A stretch of 28,531 nt of DNA from an uncultured Eubacteriales bacterium. Its GTDB lineage: Bacteria > Bacillota > Clostridia > TANB77 > CAG-508. A model generated the notes under the pieces. It was not told where the DNA came from, made no database searches, and saw only the letters and a program-made list of their open reading frames with translations. Of the stretch, positions 1-7,262 are shown piece by piece (positions within the stretch are counted from its first letter, which is position 1; each line of letters begins with the position of its first letter). The position numbers were made by a program, and so were the translations under genes. Location of the stretch: positions 1-28,531 of the forward strand of contig CACWHO010000001.1 of NCBI GenBank assembly GCA_902760765.1, given 5' to 3'.

Positions 1-1847
1 AATGTTTCATCTGCTTTTATTGCATCTTCCATTGTTACTTTTATAAGAATTCTTGTTTCAGGATTCATTGTTGTTTCCCATAATTGTTCTGGATTCATTT
101 CTCCTAATCCTTTATATCTTTGTAATCCTAATTGGTCTCTTGCAACACCCTGCTTTTCAAGTTCCTTATATTCTCTATCTAAATCTTCATCAGTATAACA
201 ATAAATATCTTGCATTCCTTTTTTAGATAATTTATAAAGTGGTGGTTGAGCTAAATAAACATTACCATTTTCTATTAAAGGTCTCATATATCTAAAGAAA
301 AATGTTAATAATAAAGTTCTAATATGTGCACCATCAACATCAGCATCAGCCATTATTATTACTTTTCCATATCTAATTTTTGTAATATCAAAATCTTGTC
401 CAATTCCTGCTCCAACTGCTAAAATTACTGGATTTAATTTATCATTTCCATAAATTTTATCAGCTCTTGCCTTTTCAACATTAAGCATTTTTCCCCATAA
501 TGGTAAAATTGCTTGGAATTTCCTATCTCTTCCTTGTTTTGCACTTCCACCAGCTGAATCTCCCTCAACTATATATACTTCAGTTTCTGATGGATCTTTA
601 CTACTACAATCTGCTAATTTTCCTGGTAATGTAGATGTTTCTGTTGCATTTTTCTTTCTAACTAATTCTCTTGCTTTTCTTGCTGCCTCTCTAGCTCTTG
701 AAGCACTTACACATTTTTCTAATATTGCTTTTGCAACTCTTGGATTTTCCTCTAAAAATGTTGATAATGCATCATTTACCATACTTTGTACTATTCCAGT
801 TACTTGGCTATTTCCAAGCTTTGTTTTTGTTTGTCCTTCAAATTGTGGTTCTTTTAATTTTACAGAAACAACAGCTGTAATTCCTTCTCTTATATCTTCT
901 CCCTGAAGATTTGGGTCTTTTTCTTTAAGTAAATTATGATTTCTTGCATAATCATTAAATACTTTTGTTAAGCCTCTTTTAAATCCTTCAAGGTGTGTTC
1001 CACCTTCTACTGTATTTATATTATTAACAAATGTATAAATATTTTCACTATAAGATGTTGTATATTGAATTGCAATTTCAACAGGAACTTCTCCATCTTT
1101 TTCAATATATATTGGTGTTGGATGAATTTTTTCCTTATTTTTATTTAAATATTCAACAAATGAAATTAATCCACCTTCAAAATGAAATTCTGCCTTTTTA
1201 GGTTCTTCATCATTTCTTTGATCTTCTAATGTTATTTTTAGTCCTTTAGTTAAAAATGCAATTTCTCTAAGTCTTTTTTCTAGAACTTCATAATCATAAT
1301 CCAAACTTTCAAAAATTGTATCATCAGCTAAAAATCTTACAAGTGTTCCAGTTTTATTTGAATCTCCAATTCTTTGTAATGGCTGAACTGTTTTTCCCTT
1401 TTCAAATTTCATATTGAATATTCCGCCATCTCTTTCTATTGTAACTTCTGTCCATGTTGATAGTGCATTAACAACTGATGCACCTACTCCATGAAGACCT
1501 CCAGAAACTTTGTATCCACTATCTCCGCCAAATTTTCCACCAGCATGTAAAACTGTATAAACAGTTTCTGCAGTTGAAATATGTGTTTTTGGGTGTATTT
1601 CTACTGGAATTCCTCTACCATTATCTTGAACAGATATAATATTTCCCTTCTCTATAACAACATTTATTTCTGTACAATAACCTGCTAATGCTTCATCAAC
1701 ACCATTATCTACTATTTCATATACCATATGATGTAATCCTCTAACAGATGTACTTCCTATGTACATTCCTGGTCTTTTTCTAACTGCTTCTAACCCTTCT
1801 AGTACTTGTATTTGTTCTGCACCATATTTATGCTTGTACTTTTCCAT
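1..1847 (-). CDS. gyrB: DNA gyrase subunit B, 3' end cut by window edge
   Basis: ATP-hydrolysing subunit of gyrase, which introduces negative supercoils ahead of replication forks. Reading the complement from ATG at 1847 gives an open frame of 615 codons that leaves the window at position 1; the family is about 635-650 residues, so only a short C-terminal piece is missing. Visible are the GHKL ATPase start with E44 and N48 in EIVDNGVDEALAG, the GG-rich ATP lid (GGKFGG, GGLHGVG), the TOPRIM motif EGDSAGG near residue 427, the Mg-binding DVDGAHI near residue 502, and the conserved C-terminal RYKGLGEMNPEQLWETT. A strong AGGAGG site at 1855-1860 fixes the start. It lies 42 bp after recF, in the usual recF-gyrB order, so the two are probably co-transcribed. 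gyrA would be expected beyond the left edge. Confidence 0.97.
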   Translation of the reverse strand, partial: MEKYKHKYGAEQIQVLEGLEAVRKRPGMYIGSTSVRGLHHMVYEIVDNGVDEALAGYCTEINVVIEKGNIISVQDNGRGIPVEIHPKTHISTAETVYTVLHAGGKFGGDSGYKVSGGLHGVGASVVNALSTWTEVTIERDGGIFNMKFEKGKTVQPLQRIGDSNKTGTLVRFLADDTIFESLDYDYEVLEKRLREIAFLTKGLKITLEDQRNDEEPKKAEFHFEGGLISFVEYLNKNKEKIHPTPIYIEKDGEVPVEIAIQYTTSYSENIYTFVNNINTVEGGTHLEGFKRGLTKVFNDYARNHNLLKEKDPNLQGEDIREGITAVVSVKLKEPQFEGQTKTKLGNSQVTGIVQSMVNDALSTFLEENPRVAKAILEKCVSASRAREAARKARELVRKKNATETSTLPGKLADCSSKDPSETEVYIVEGDSAGGSAKQGRDRKFQAILPLWGKMLNVEKARADKIYGNDKLNPVILAVGAGIGQDFDITKIRYGKVIIMADADVDGAHIRTLLLTFFFRYMRPLIENGNVYLAQPPLYKLSKKGMQDIYCYTDEDLDREYKELEKQGVARDQLGLQRYKGLGEMNPEQLWETTMNPETRILIKVTMEDAIKADET

Positions 1848-1889
1848 TTATTTTCCTCCTTTTAACATTTAATGATATATAAATGAATT

Positions 1890-2957
1890 TTATTTAATAA
1901 TTTTTCCGTCTGATACATTATATTCCAAATAATTTAAATTTTCAAGATTTAATTTTTCTGTACATGTAATAATAACTTGATTATTTTTTATATTTTCTAA
2001 AAAATTTTTTCTTCTTTCTTTATCTAATTCTGACATAAAATCATCTAATAATAAAATTGGATATTCCCCTATTTCATCATAAATAATTTGAAGTTCTGAT
2101 AATTTTAAAGAAAGCATTACAGTTCTATTTTGTCCTTGTGAACCATAAACATTTACTTGATTATCATTTATATATATCACAAAATCATCTCTATGTATAC
2201 CTTTAGTTGTAAATCCTTTAATTATATCTAATTTTCTTCTTTGTTTTAATAAATTTAAATAATTTTCTTTTTTTTCACAATCTGTTAAATATTCTATTTT
2301 TATTTCTTCATTATTATTAGTAATGCTTTTATGAATTTCTACTATTTTATTGCTTATTTTATTAATAAATTCTTTTCTATAATTTACAATTTTTTCTGCA
2401 TACTCTGCTAATTTTTCATCCCAAATATCTAATAATTCTTCAGATTTATTTTCTTCTTTTATTAATCTTAAATAATTATTTCTTTCTTCAATTGTTTTTT
2501 TATATAAATTTAAAACATTTAAATAATTAGGTCTTAATTGACTAATCATAATATTTAAAAATCTTCTTCTATTTTCTGGTCCTCCTTTTAAAATATTAAT
2601 ATCATCAGGAGTAAAAATTACAACATTTAAATTACCTAATAATTCACTCAATTTTTTTAATTTTATATTATTTAAATAAATATTTTTTTTATTTTTTAAT
2701 TCAATTTTTATTTTACCATCTCTATCTGATTTTTCATATTCTACTTCAACAAAAGAATTATTTTCATTTAATTTTATCATTTCTTTATCTTTATTTGTTC
2801 TAAAAGATTTTCCTAAACCACATAAATAAATTGCTTCTATTATATTTGTTTTTCCTTGTGCATTTTTTCCATAAAAAATATTTATATTTTTTTCTAAATT
2901 AATTTCTTCATTTTTATAATTTCTAAAATTATAAATTTTAATCTTTTTAATCCACAT
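1890..2957 (-). CDS. recF: DNA replication and repair protein RecF
   Basis: SMC-like ABC ATPase that helps load RecA at single-strand gaps. The 355-residue product has the Walker A motif GKNAQGKT at residues 30-37, the ABC signature region SQGQNRT, and a Walker B YPILLLDDFMSELD near residues 298-311, all in the expected order; length is normal (about 360). The ATG at 2957 has a modest upstream site (TGGAGA on the complement). It follows the 337-bp dnaN-recF gap, which contains DnaA boxes and 10-bp repeats, and precedes gyrB by 42 bp. The small S4-domain gene (yaaA/rlbA) that sits between dnaN and recF in Bacillus is not present here. Codon use is extremely AT-biased (long AAA/AAT/TTA runs), as in its neighbours. 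Confidence 0.97.
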   Translation of the reverse strand: MWIKKIKIYNFRNYKNEEINLEKNINIFYGKNAQGKTNIIEAIYLCGLGKSFRTNKDKEMIKLNENNSFVEVEYEKSDRDGKIKIELKNKKNIYLNNIKLKKLSELLGNLNVVIFTPDDINILKGGPENRRRFLNIMISQLRPNYLNVLNLYKKTIEERNNYLRLIKEENKSEELLDIWDEKLAEYAEKIVNYRKEFINKISNKIVEIHKSITNNNEEIKIEYLTDCEKKENYLNLLKQRRKLDIIKGFTTKGIHRDDFVIYINDNQVNVYGSQGQNRTVMLSLKLSELQIIYDEIGEYPILLLDDFMSELDKERRKNFLENIKNNQVIITCTEKLNLENLNYLEYNVSDGKIIK

Positions 2958-2970
2958 TTTTTCTCCATTT

Positions 2971-3030
2971 AAATCTATTTAATTCTAATTTATTCTATTT
3001 TTTTCTAATTTATTCTAATTTTCTTAATTT
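2971..3030 (-). repeat. 10-bp tandem repeat array, left copy
   Basis: Six consecutive 10-bp units, approximate plus-strand consensus TATTCTAATT. TCTA recurs at 2974, 2984, 2994, 3004 and 3014, exactly 10 bp apart; the sixth unit is degenerate. The array lies just upstream of the recF start on the complement (TAGA every helical turn). Exact 10-bp phasing of T-tracts is the pattern expected of intrinsically curved or easily unwound DNA; function is inferred only. Confidence 0.6.
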
Positions 3031-3140
3031 TTATTTTAAATTAATTTTATTTTAATTTTTTTATTTAAAATTATATTAATTAAAAATAAAAATCGCTTAT
3101 TTTTGATTCTCATGCGTTAAAATTTTTTTATTATTTTTTA

Positions 3141-3200
3141 TTTTATTCTAATTTATTCTAATTTTTTCTATTTTTTTCTAATTTATTTAATTTTATTTTT
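3141..3200 (-). repeat. 10-bp tandem repeat array, right copy
   Basis: A second array with TCTA at 3147, 3157, 3167 and 3177, again exactly 10 bp apart, followed by two degraded units that run directly into the perfect DnaA box at 3199-3207. It shares the unit with the left array, about 120 bp away. Confidence 0.6.
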
Positions 3201-3229
3201 ATCCACATTTTATAATAATTTGTGGAAAG
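3199..3229. promoter_or_regulatory. Inverted DnaA boxes downstream of dnaN
   Basis: TTATCCACA at 3199-3207 matches the DnaA box consensus exactly. TGTGGAAAG at 3221-3229 is a two-mismatch box on the other strand, giving an inverted pair separated by 13 bp. Confidence 0.6.
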
Positions 3230-3251
3230 ATATTTATTTTTTATAAAATTA

Positions 3252-3289
3252 AGAATTTCTAAAAGACATAATTATCTCTTAGAAATTCT
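3252..3289 (-). terminator. Putative dnaN terminator
   Basis: A perfect 11-bp inverted repeat (arms 3252-3262 and 3279-3289, AGAATTTCTAA and its complement) begins 5 bp after the dnaN stop codon. On the complement it is followed only by an interrupted T stretch. The opposite strand has six T after the hairpin, but no plus-strand gene enters it. Position favours a dnaN 3' end. Confidence 0.45.
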
Positions 3290-3294
3290 ATTTT

Positions 3295-4413
3295 TTAATC
3301 TTCTTTTAATCTTATTGGTAAAATCATATAAACATAATCTTTATTTTCTGTTGATTTTATTAAACATGGAGAAATGCTTGTTCCAAATTCAACATATACT
3401 TCTTCATCATCAATTGCTTTTAAACTATCTAAGAAATATTTTGGATTAAATCCAACTTCAAGATTTTTTCCTTCTGTTGATACAAATAATTCTTCTTTTG
3501 CATCTCCTGTTTGGTTTGTACAAGATATTATTATTTTTCCAATATCAACATTTACTTTTACAGGATATTTTTTTTCTTTTTCAACAGTTGATGAAGATAT
3601 TAAACTTATTCTTTCAAAACTATCTTGTAAATTATTTTTATTTACTTTTATTCTTGTTTCCCAATTTTCAGGAATAACATTTTTATAATTTAAAAATTCT
3701 CCATCTAAAATTCTAGTAACAATTTTACAATTATCCATTTCAAATAATGCTTGATTTTTAGCAACGCCAATTCTAACTGGTTCAAATGAATCTGATAAAA
3801 TTTTAATAACTTCATTTAATGTTTTTCCTGGTATAACAGCACTAAAATCATTTGTTTGTTGATTTAAAAATATGCTTCTTAATGCTAATCTAAATCCATC
3901 AACAGCAACAACATTTAATTTATTATCTTTTATTTCAAATAAACATCCAGTAAATATTGGTCTATTTTCTTCCACACTTACTGCAAAAATTGTTTTTCTA
4001 ATAACATTTTTTAAAGTATTTTGTTCTACTTCAATAGAATTTTCAACTTCTATTTTTGGTAATTCAGGAAATTCATCAGGATTCATTGTTGCTAATTTAT
4101 ATAATGAACCTTCACATTCAATTTCTAAAAGATTTTTATCATTTACTGAAATATAAATTTCTGTATCTGGTAATTTTCTAATAATTTCACTAAACATTAT
4201 TGCATTAACAACTGTACTTCCCTGTTCTCTTACTTCACAATCCATTACATATTCAATTCCTATTTCTAAATCATAAGTTGTTAATTTAATTTCATTATCA
4301 TTTGTTTGAATTAATATTCCCTCTAATATAGGCATAGTAGTTTTAGAAGCTACCCCTCTTACTACGGAATTTATTGCTTTTAACAATTTATCTTTATAAC
4401 AAACAATTTGCAT
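3295..4413 (-). CDS. dnaN: DNA polymerase III beta subunit (sliding clamp)
   Basis: Ring-shaped processivity clamp that tethers the replicative polymerase to DNA and recruits clamp-binding partners. The 372-residue product has the family N-terminus (KLLKAINSVVRGVASKTTMPILEGI), three repeated clamp domains by length, the central VAVDGFRLALR motif, and the conserved end YMILPIRL near residues 361-368. Its length is typical. ATG at 4413 sits behind a strong AGGAGG on the complement. The gene lies downstream of dnaA across a 331-bp gap that carries the main origin elements, and ahead of recF, as in most low-GC Gram-positives. A hairpin immediately after the stop may end or attenuate the transcript before recF. 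Confidence 0.98.
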   Translation of the reverse strand: MQIVCYKDKLLKAINSVVRGVASKTTMPILEGILIQTNDNEIKLTTYDLEIGIEYVMDCEVREQGSTVVNAIMFSEIIRKLPDTEIYISVNDKNLLEIECEGSLYKLATMNPDEFPELPKIEVENSIEVEQNTLKNVIRKTIFAVSVEENRPIFTGCLFEIKDNKLNVVAVDGFRLALRSIFLNQQTNDFSAVIPGKTLNEVIKILSDSFEPVRIGVAKNQALFEMDNCKIVTRILDGEFLNYKNVIPENWETRIKVNKNNLQDSFERISLISSSTVEKEKKYPVKVNVDIGKIIISCTNQTGDAKEELFVSTEGKNLEVGFNPKYFLDSLKAIDDEEVYVEFGTSISPCLIKSTENKDYVYMILPIRLKED

Positions 4414-4440
4414 TTTTAATGCCTCCTTTAATTATTTTAT

Positions 4441-4497
4441 AATTTAATAAATATATTTAGTAGTATTAGTATTAGGTGCTGTGGAAATTGTGGAAAA
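4441..4497 (+). promoter_or_regulatory. Basal unwinding element: AT-rich DUE, DnaA-trio, paired DnaA boxes
   Basis: In plus-strand order: an AT-only stretch 4441-4457; six trinucleotides TAG TAG TAT TAG TAT TAG at 4458-4475; a 4-bp spacer GTGC at 4476-4479; then two abutting DnaA boxes at 4480-4488 and 4489-4497. The known DnaA-trio is a run of 3'-GAT-5' triplets separated from a DnaA box by a short GC-rich spacer, with the box at the 3' end of the TAG strand. The arrangement and polarity match. It predicts that DnaA filaments open the duplex leftwards, toward dnaN. Confidence 0.75.
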
Positions 4498-4679
4498 CTA
4501 TGTTGAAAGTTTATATTTCTATAAAAATGCCTGTGAATAATTTGGTGGATAATGTCTAAAATTTTCCACATCTTGTAAAAAATTTGTGAATAATTTAGAT
4601 ATAAACAATTTTTTAACACCTTATTCACATTAGGTTGTGGATATCCTATTAGTTATTTCCGTAGCAATAAATTGAAAAA

Positions 4680-4708
4680 TTTTTAACAAACAATTTTTTT
4701 AACAAACA
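4680..4708. repeat. Direct repeat after dnaA
   Basis: TTTTTAACAAACA occurs at 4680-4692 and again at 4696-4708, a 16-bp period. It lies in the 3' untranslated side of dnaA. No function is apparent; it may simply be origin AT-rich filler. Confidence 0.5.
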
Positions 4709-4744
4709 TAAATTTTAAAATTTAATATTTTTTGTTGAAATTAT

Positions 4745-6007
4745 TTATTTTTTGTCAGCCGTAATTATGTTCTTCACACTTTCCACAATTAACTTAGTAC
4801 TATTTTTTTCTTTTATTTCTTTTGCAATTTTATTGTATCCGTGCATAACAGTTGAATGGTCTCTATTGCCGAAATCCGCACCAATTTGAGGAAATGACAT
4901 ACCTGCAATTTCTCTACACAAATACATTGCTATTTGTCTAGGGAATGCTATATCATTACTTCTTTTACTCCCTGATAAATCATCTTTATCTATGCTAAAA
5001 TATTTAGCAACTGTTTCTTTTATAAAGCTTGATGAAATTACTTTTTGATTTTCATAAGTAAATTCATTTATTATATTTTCTGCAAGTTCAATAGTAATAG
5101 GACTGTGTGTTAATGAAGCTCTTGCAACAATTTTATTTAATACACCCTCTAGTTCCCTTATATTTGAATCAATTTTTGTTGCAATGTCTGATAAAATAAA
5201 ATCATCTATTACTATTGATTCTTCTTGAGCCTTTTTTCTTAAAATTGCTAATCTTGTTTCATAATCAGGTTTTGAAATATCTGCAAGTAAACCACATTCA
5301 AACCTTGTTTTTAGTCTATCTTCAAGAAATTCAATGTCTTTTGGAGCTTTATCACTAGTAAGAATAATGTGTTTTCCATTTTCTTTTAATGTATTAAAAG
5401 TGTGGAAAAATTCTTCTTGGATTCTATCTTTACCTGCAATAAATTGAATATCATCAATTAATAAAACGTCTATATTTCTATATTTATTTCTAAATATTTC
5501 TGTTTTACCATCTTTTATTGCATTAATTAATTGGTTACCAAATTTTTCTGATTCTAGTACCCTATTTCCTATTGCATGCATTAAATGAGTTTTTCCTAAA
5601 CCAACTCCACCATAAATAAATAATGGATTATATTCATCTCCTTGATTATTTGCAACTGCAAGAGCAGCAGCATTTGCAAGTCTATTATTACTTCCAACAA
5701 CAAAAGTTTCAAAGGTAAATTTTGGATTTAATGTTTGTCTATTATTTTCTAATTCTAAATCTGAATCAATTACAGAAAAAGTCCATTCTTTATTTGTTAT
5801 ATATTTTAAAGCATTTAAGATTAAACTACTAAATTTATTTTCAATAAAATCTTTCTGAAAATCGCTTGAAACAATGAAATTTATGTGATTATCTTGAATG
5901 TTTTTTATTCCTAATGGAAGAATCCATGTTTCATATGATATGACAGAAACTTCATCTTTTAGTGTATCTTTTAATTTTTCAAGAAGTTCATCTTTGTCAA
6001 AATCCAT
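4745..6007 (-). CDS. dnaA: Chromosomal replication initiator DnaA
   Basis: AAA+ ATPase that binds DnaA boxes, melts oriC and loads the helicase. Domain I is recognisable at residues 1-80 (SYETWILPLGI). Domain II is very short. Domain III has Walker A GGVGLGKTH near residues 130-139 and Walker B LLIDDIQF. Domain IV carries the DnaA signature CREIAGMSFPQIGADFGNRD and DHSTVMHGYNKI. Two ATGs are available, at 6016 and 6007. The AAAGGA site is 8 bases before the second and overlaps the first, so I choose 6007 (420 residues, against 423 from 6016). B. subtilis DnaA is 446; the difference lies in the shortened domain II. The upstream region has two perfect DnaA boxes within 45 bp of the start, which suggests autoregulation. 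Confidence 0.97.
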   Translation of the reverse strand: MDFDKDELLEKLKDTLKDEVSVISYETWILPLGIKNIQDNHINFIVSSDFQKDFIENKFSSLILNALKYITNKEWTFSVIDSDLELENNRQTLNPKFTFETFVVGSNNRLANAAALAVANNQGDEYNPLFIYGGVGLGKTHLMHAIGNRVLESEKFGNQLINAIKDGKTEIFRNKYRNIDVLLIDDIQFIAGKDRIQEEFFHTFNTLKENGKHIILTSDKAPKDIEFLEDRLKTRFECGLLADISKPDYETRLAILRKKAQEESIVIDDFILSDIATKIDSNIRELEGVLNKIVARASLTHSPITIELAENIINEFTYENQKVISSSFIKETVAKYFSIDKDDLSGSKRSNDIAFPRQIAMYLCREIAGMSFPQIGADFGNRDHSTVMHGYNKIAKEIKEKNSTKLIVESVKNIITADKK

Positions 6008-6292
6008 TTTATTCATCCTTTCTTAAAAATTATCCACAAAATTATCCACAACTGTTTATAATTCTGTAATTTTATAGTAAAATATTGATAAAAATTACGA
6101 ACAAATTTTTATTATAAAATAAATAAAAACATATTCTTTTTTATGTATTTTATATAATAACAAAATTTTGTGTATTAAGTCAATAGAATTGTGGAAAATT
6201 TTTTTAAACTGTTGATTTTTTTTGAAAAATTGTGGATAACTTTTTCAAAAAAATAATTTATTACCAAAATATTACAAAAAATAAAAAAAGTA

Positions 6293-6322
6293 TTGACAAA
6301 TTATATAAAATTAAGTTATAAT
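6293..6322 (+). promoter_or_regulatory. rpmH operon promoter
   Basis: TTGACA at 6293-6298 and TATAAT at 6317-6322, both perfect sigma-A hexamers, with an 18-bp spacer. Transcription would start near 6329, about 65 bases before rpmH. Confidence 0.88.
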
Positions 6323-6345
6323 CGATATACTGATTATTTTGTAAA

Positions 6346-6366
6346 GGATTTCCCTAAGGGGAATTT
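6346..6366 (+). other. rpmH leader stem-loop
   Basis: A 9-bp stem (with G-U pairs) formed by 6346-6354 and 6358-6366 around a UAA loop, in the 5' leader just before the rpmH ribosome binding site (AGGAGG 6383-6388). Only a short T run follows. It could stabilise the leader or attenuate transcription. Confidence 0.35.
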
Positions 6367-6395
6367 TATAAAAAAGCTAATAGGAGGTGCTAATT

Positions 6396-6530
6396 ATGAA
6401 AAGAACATTTCAACCAAAAAAAAGACAAGAAAAAGAAGAACATGGATTTATGAAAAGAATGAGTACTAAATCTGGCAGAAATGTATTAAAAGCAAGAAGA
6501 GCAAAAGGTAGAAAAAAGATAAGTGCATAG
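6396..6530 (+). CDS. rpmH: 50S ribosomal protein L34
   Basis: Small basic protein of the large ribosomal subunit. The 44-residue product begins MKRTFQPKKRQ and ends with the KARRAKGRKKISA tail that defines L34; length is exactly typical. A consensus AGGAGG at 6383-6388 precedes ATG 6396 by 7 bases. It is the first gene of the rightward operon, divergent from dnaA and under a perfect promoter. A terminator-like hairpin after it, before rnpA, would explain higher output of L34 than of RNase P protein. Confidence 0.97.
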   Translation: MKRTFQPKKRQEKEEHGFMKRMSTKSGRNVLKARRAKGRKKISA

Positions 6531-6558
6531 TTTTATAAAATCCTAAACTATAAGATTT

Positions 6559-6584
6559 AAGGGCAAGTTTGAGTCTTGCCTTTT
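6559..6584 (+). terminator. Partial terminator between rpmH and rnpA
   Basis: A 9-bp stem (6559-6567 with 6575-6583, one G-U pair) with a 7-base loop ends in four T. The weak T run suggests partial termination, letting some transcripts reach rnpA. The distance to the rnpA start leaves its ribosome site free. Confidence 0.5.
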
Positions 6585-6608
6585 AAAATAATTAAAAGGT
6601 ATGAGATA

Positions 6609-6956
6609 ATGAAAAAGACAAGGATTATTAAAAAAAATTATGAATTTAAAAATATCTTAGACAAAGGAAAATTTTATTCTGGTAAATATATAGCAATTTC
6701 AGTTAAAAAAAATGGTAAAAATATAAATGAATTAGGGTTGGCAATTAGTTCTAAAGTTGGAAAAGCCGTAAGAAGAAACAAAATTAAGAGACTAATAAGA
6801 GAAAACTATAGATTAATGGAAGAAAATATAGTTAATGGAATAAGTATTGTTTTTTTATGTAAAAAAAATATAAATATTGATGATATAACTTTTTTTGACA
6901 TAAAAGATGATATGAATTATATATTTAATAAGGCAAATTTGAAAATAAAAGAATAA
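6609..6956 (+). CDS. rnpA: Ribonuclease P protein component
   Basis: Protein cofactor of RNase P, which removes tRNA 5' leaders. From ATG 6609 the product is 115 residues, the usual length, with the basic N-terminus MKKTRIIKKNYEFKNI, the FYSGKYIAI strand, and the RNA-binding RNR motif RRNKIKRLIRENYR in the middle. The frame is open upstream to a TTG at 6576, but that start lies inside the terminator stem. AAGG at 6596-6599 is well placed for 6609, so I choose 6609. It is co-oriented with rpmH and yidD. The C-terminal half is AT-rich and poorly conserved, as usual in this family. Confidence 0.95.
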   Translation: MKKTRIIKKNYEFKNILDKGKFYSGKYIAISVKKNGKNINELGLAISSKVGKAVRRNKIKRLIRENYRLMEENIVNGISIVFLCKKNINIDDITFFDIKDDMNYIFNKANLKIKE

Positions 6957-7027
6957 ATTTGATAGAAAAATAAAGGAAAAAATAAAAAAATTAAAGAATT
7001 AAAGAATAAAATTTATCAAGTGAAAAT

Positions 7028-7246
7028 ATGAAAAAAATATTATTAAAATTAATAGATTTTTATAAAAAGCATATATCCTTATGGATTGAAAGCAAAAATA
7101 TAAAGTGTAAATTTTATCCAACATGTTCAGAATATACGAAACAAGCCATTGAAAAATATGGTGCAATAAAAGGGGTAAGATTAGGAATATATAGAATTTT
7201 GAGGTGTAATCCTTTTTCAAAAGGTGGATATGACCCTTTAAAATAA
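7028..7246 (+). CDS. yidD: Membrane protein insertion efficiency factor YidD
   Basis: Small membrane-associated protein that assists YidC/Sec insertion of membrane proteins. The 72-residue product has the full family core: the amphipathic start MKKILLKLIDFYKKHIS, then CKFYPTCSEYTKQAIEKYG, and the RILRCNPFSKGGYDPL end with its conserved cysteines. There is no strong Shine-Dalgarno sequence before ATG 7028. The gene sits between rnpA and yidC, its near-universal place, 16 bp before yidC, so it is probably in the same transcript. Confidence 0.96.
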   Translation: MKKILLKLIDFYKKHISLWIESKNIKCKFYPTCSEYTKQAIEKYGAIKGVRLGIYRILRCNPFSKGGYDPLK

Positions 7247-7262
7247 CTTAGGAGGAATAAAG

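Larger units (their letters stand above)
2958..3294. other. dnaN-recF gap with DnaA boxes and repeat arrays
   Basis: No gene is visible in these 337 bp. The gap contains a perfect DnaA box TTATCCACA at 3199-3207, an oppositely oriented near-box TGTGGAAAG at 3221-3229, two arrays of a 10-bp repeat (2971-3030 and 3141-3200), an A/T stem-loop (arms 3082-3089 and 3097-3104), and the putative dnaN terminator (3252-3289). A TATAAT-like hexamer on the complement (3070-3075) has no matching -35, so I do not call a recF promoter. Box content and position suggest an accessory part of oriC or a DnaA-controlled leader for recF-gyrB; this is inference. Confidence 0.6.
4414..4744. other. oriC: Origin of replication, dnaA-dnaN module
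   Basis: This gene-free gap is dense in DnaA boxes of both orientations: TGTGGAAAT 4480-4488, TGTGGAAAA 4489-4497, TGTGAATAA 4532-4540, GGTGGATAA 4544-4552, TTTTCCACA 4562-4570, TGTGAATAA 4585-4593, TTATTCACA 4621-4629 and TGTGGATAT 4636-4644. Each is one or two bases from the consensus. Next to the first pair lie a trinucleotide run and an AT-rich stretch (see the separate entry). By analogy with the Bacillus subtilis incC region this is the likely unwinding site. If so, the rightward fork crosses dnaA against its transcription. A 13-bp direct repeat near 4680-4708 lies just past the dnaA end. Confidence 0.85.
6017..6395. other. Divergent dnaA/rpmH gap, second oriC module
   Basis: No gene. 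DnaA boxes: TTATCCACA at 6030-6038 and 6042-6050 (both perfect, 12 bp apart), TGTGGAAAA at 6190-6198, and TGTGGATAA at 6231-6239 (perfect). The left pair sits directly before dnaA. The right half carries the rpmH promoter and a leader stem-loop. With the dnaA-dnaN module this makes a bipartite origin of the Bacillus type. I see no convincing -35/-10 pair for dnaA; a TATAAT on the complement at 6111-6116 lacks a -35. Confidence 0.75.

Noticed and set aside
698..880. Short plus-strand open frame inside gyrB
   Set aside because: It lies opposite conserved gyrB coding sequence and has a Leu/Phe-only product.
2949..2957. TAATCCACA DnaA-like box at the recF start
   Set aside because: It is one mismatch from the consensus but is the codons for Met-Trp-Ile; coincidence is likely.
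3141..3207. A second DnaA-trio next to the DnaA box at 3199
   Set aside because: TAG occurs every 10 bases rather than every 3, and the box is at the wrong end of the TAG strand.
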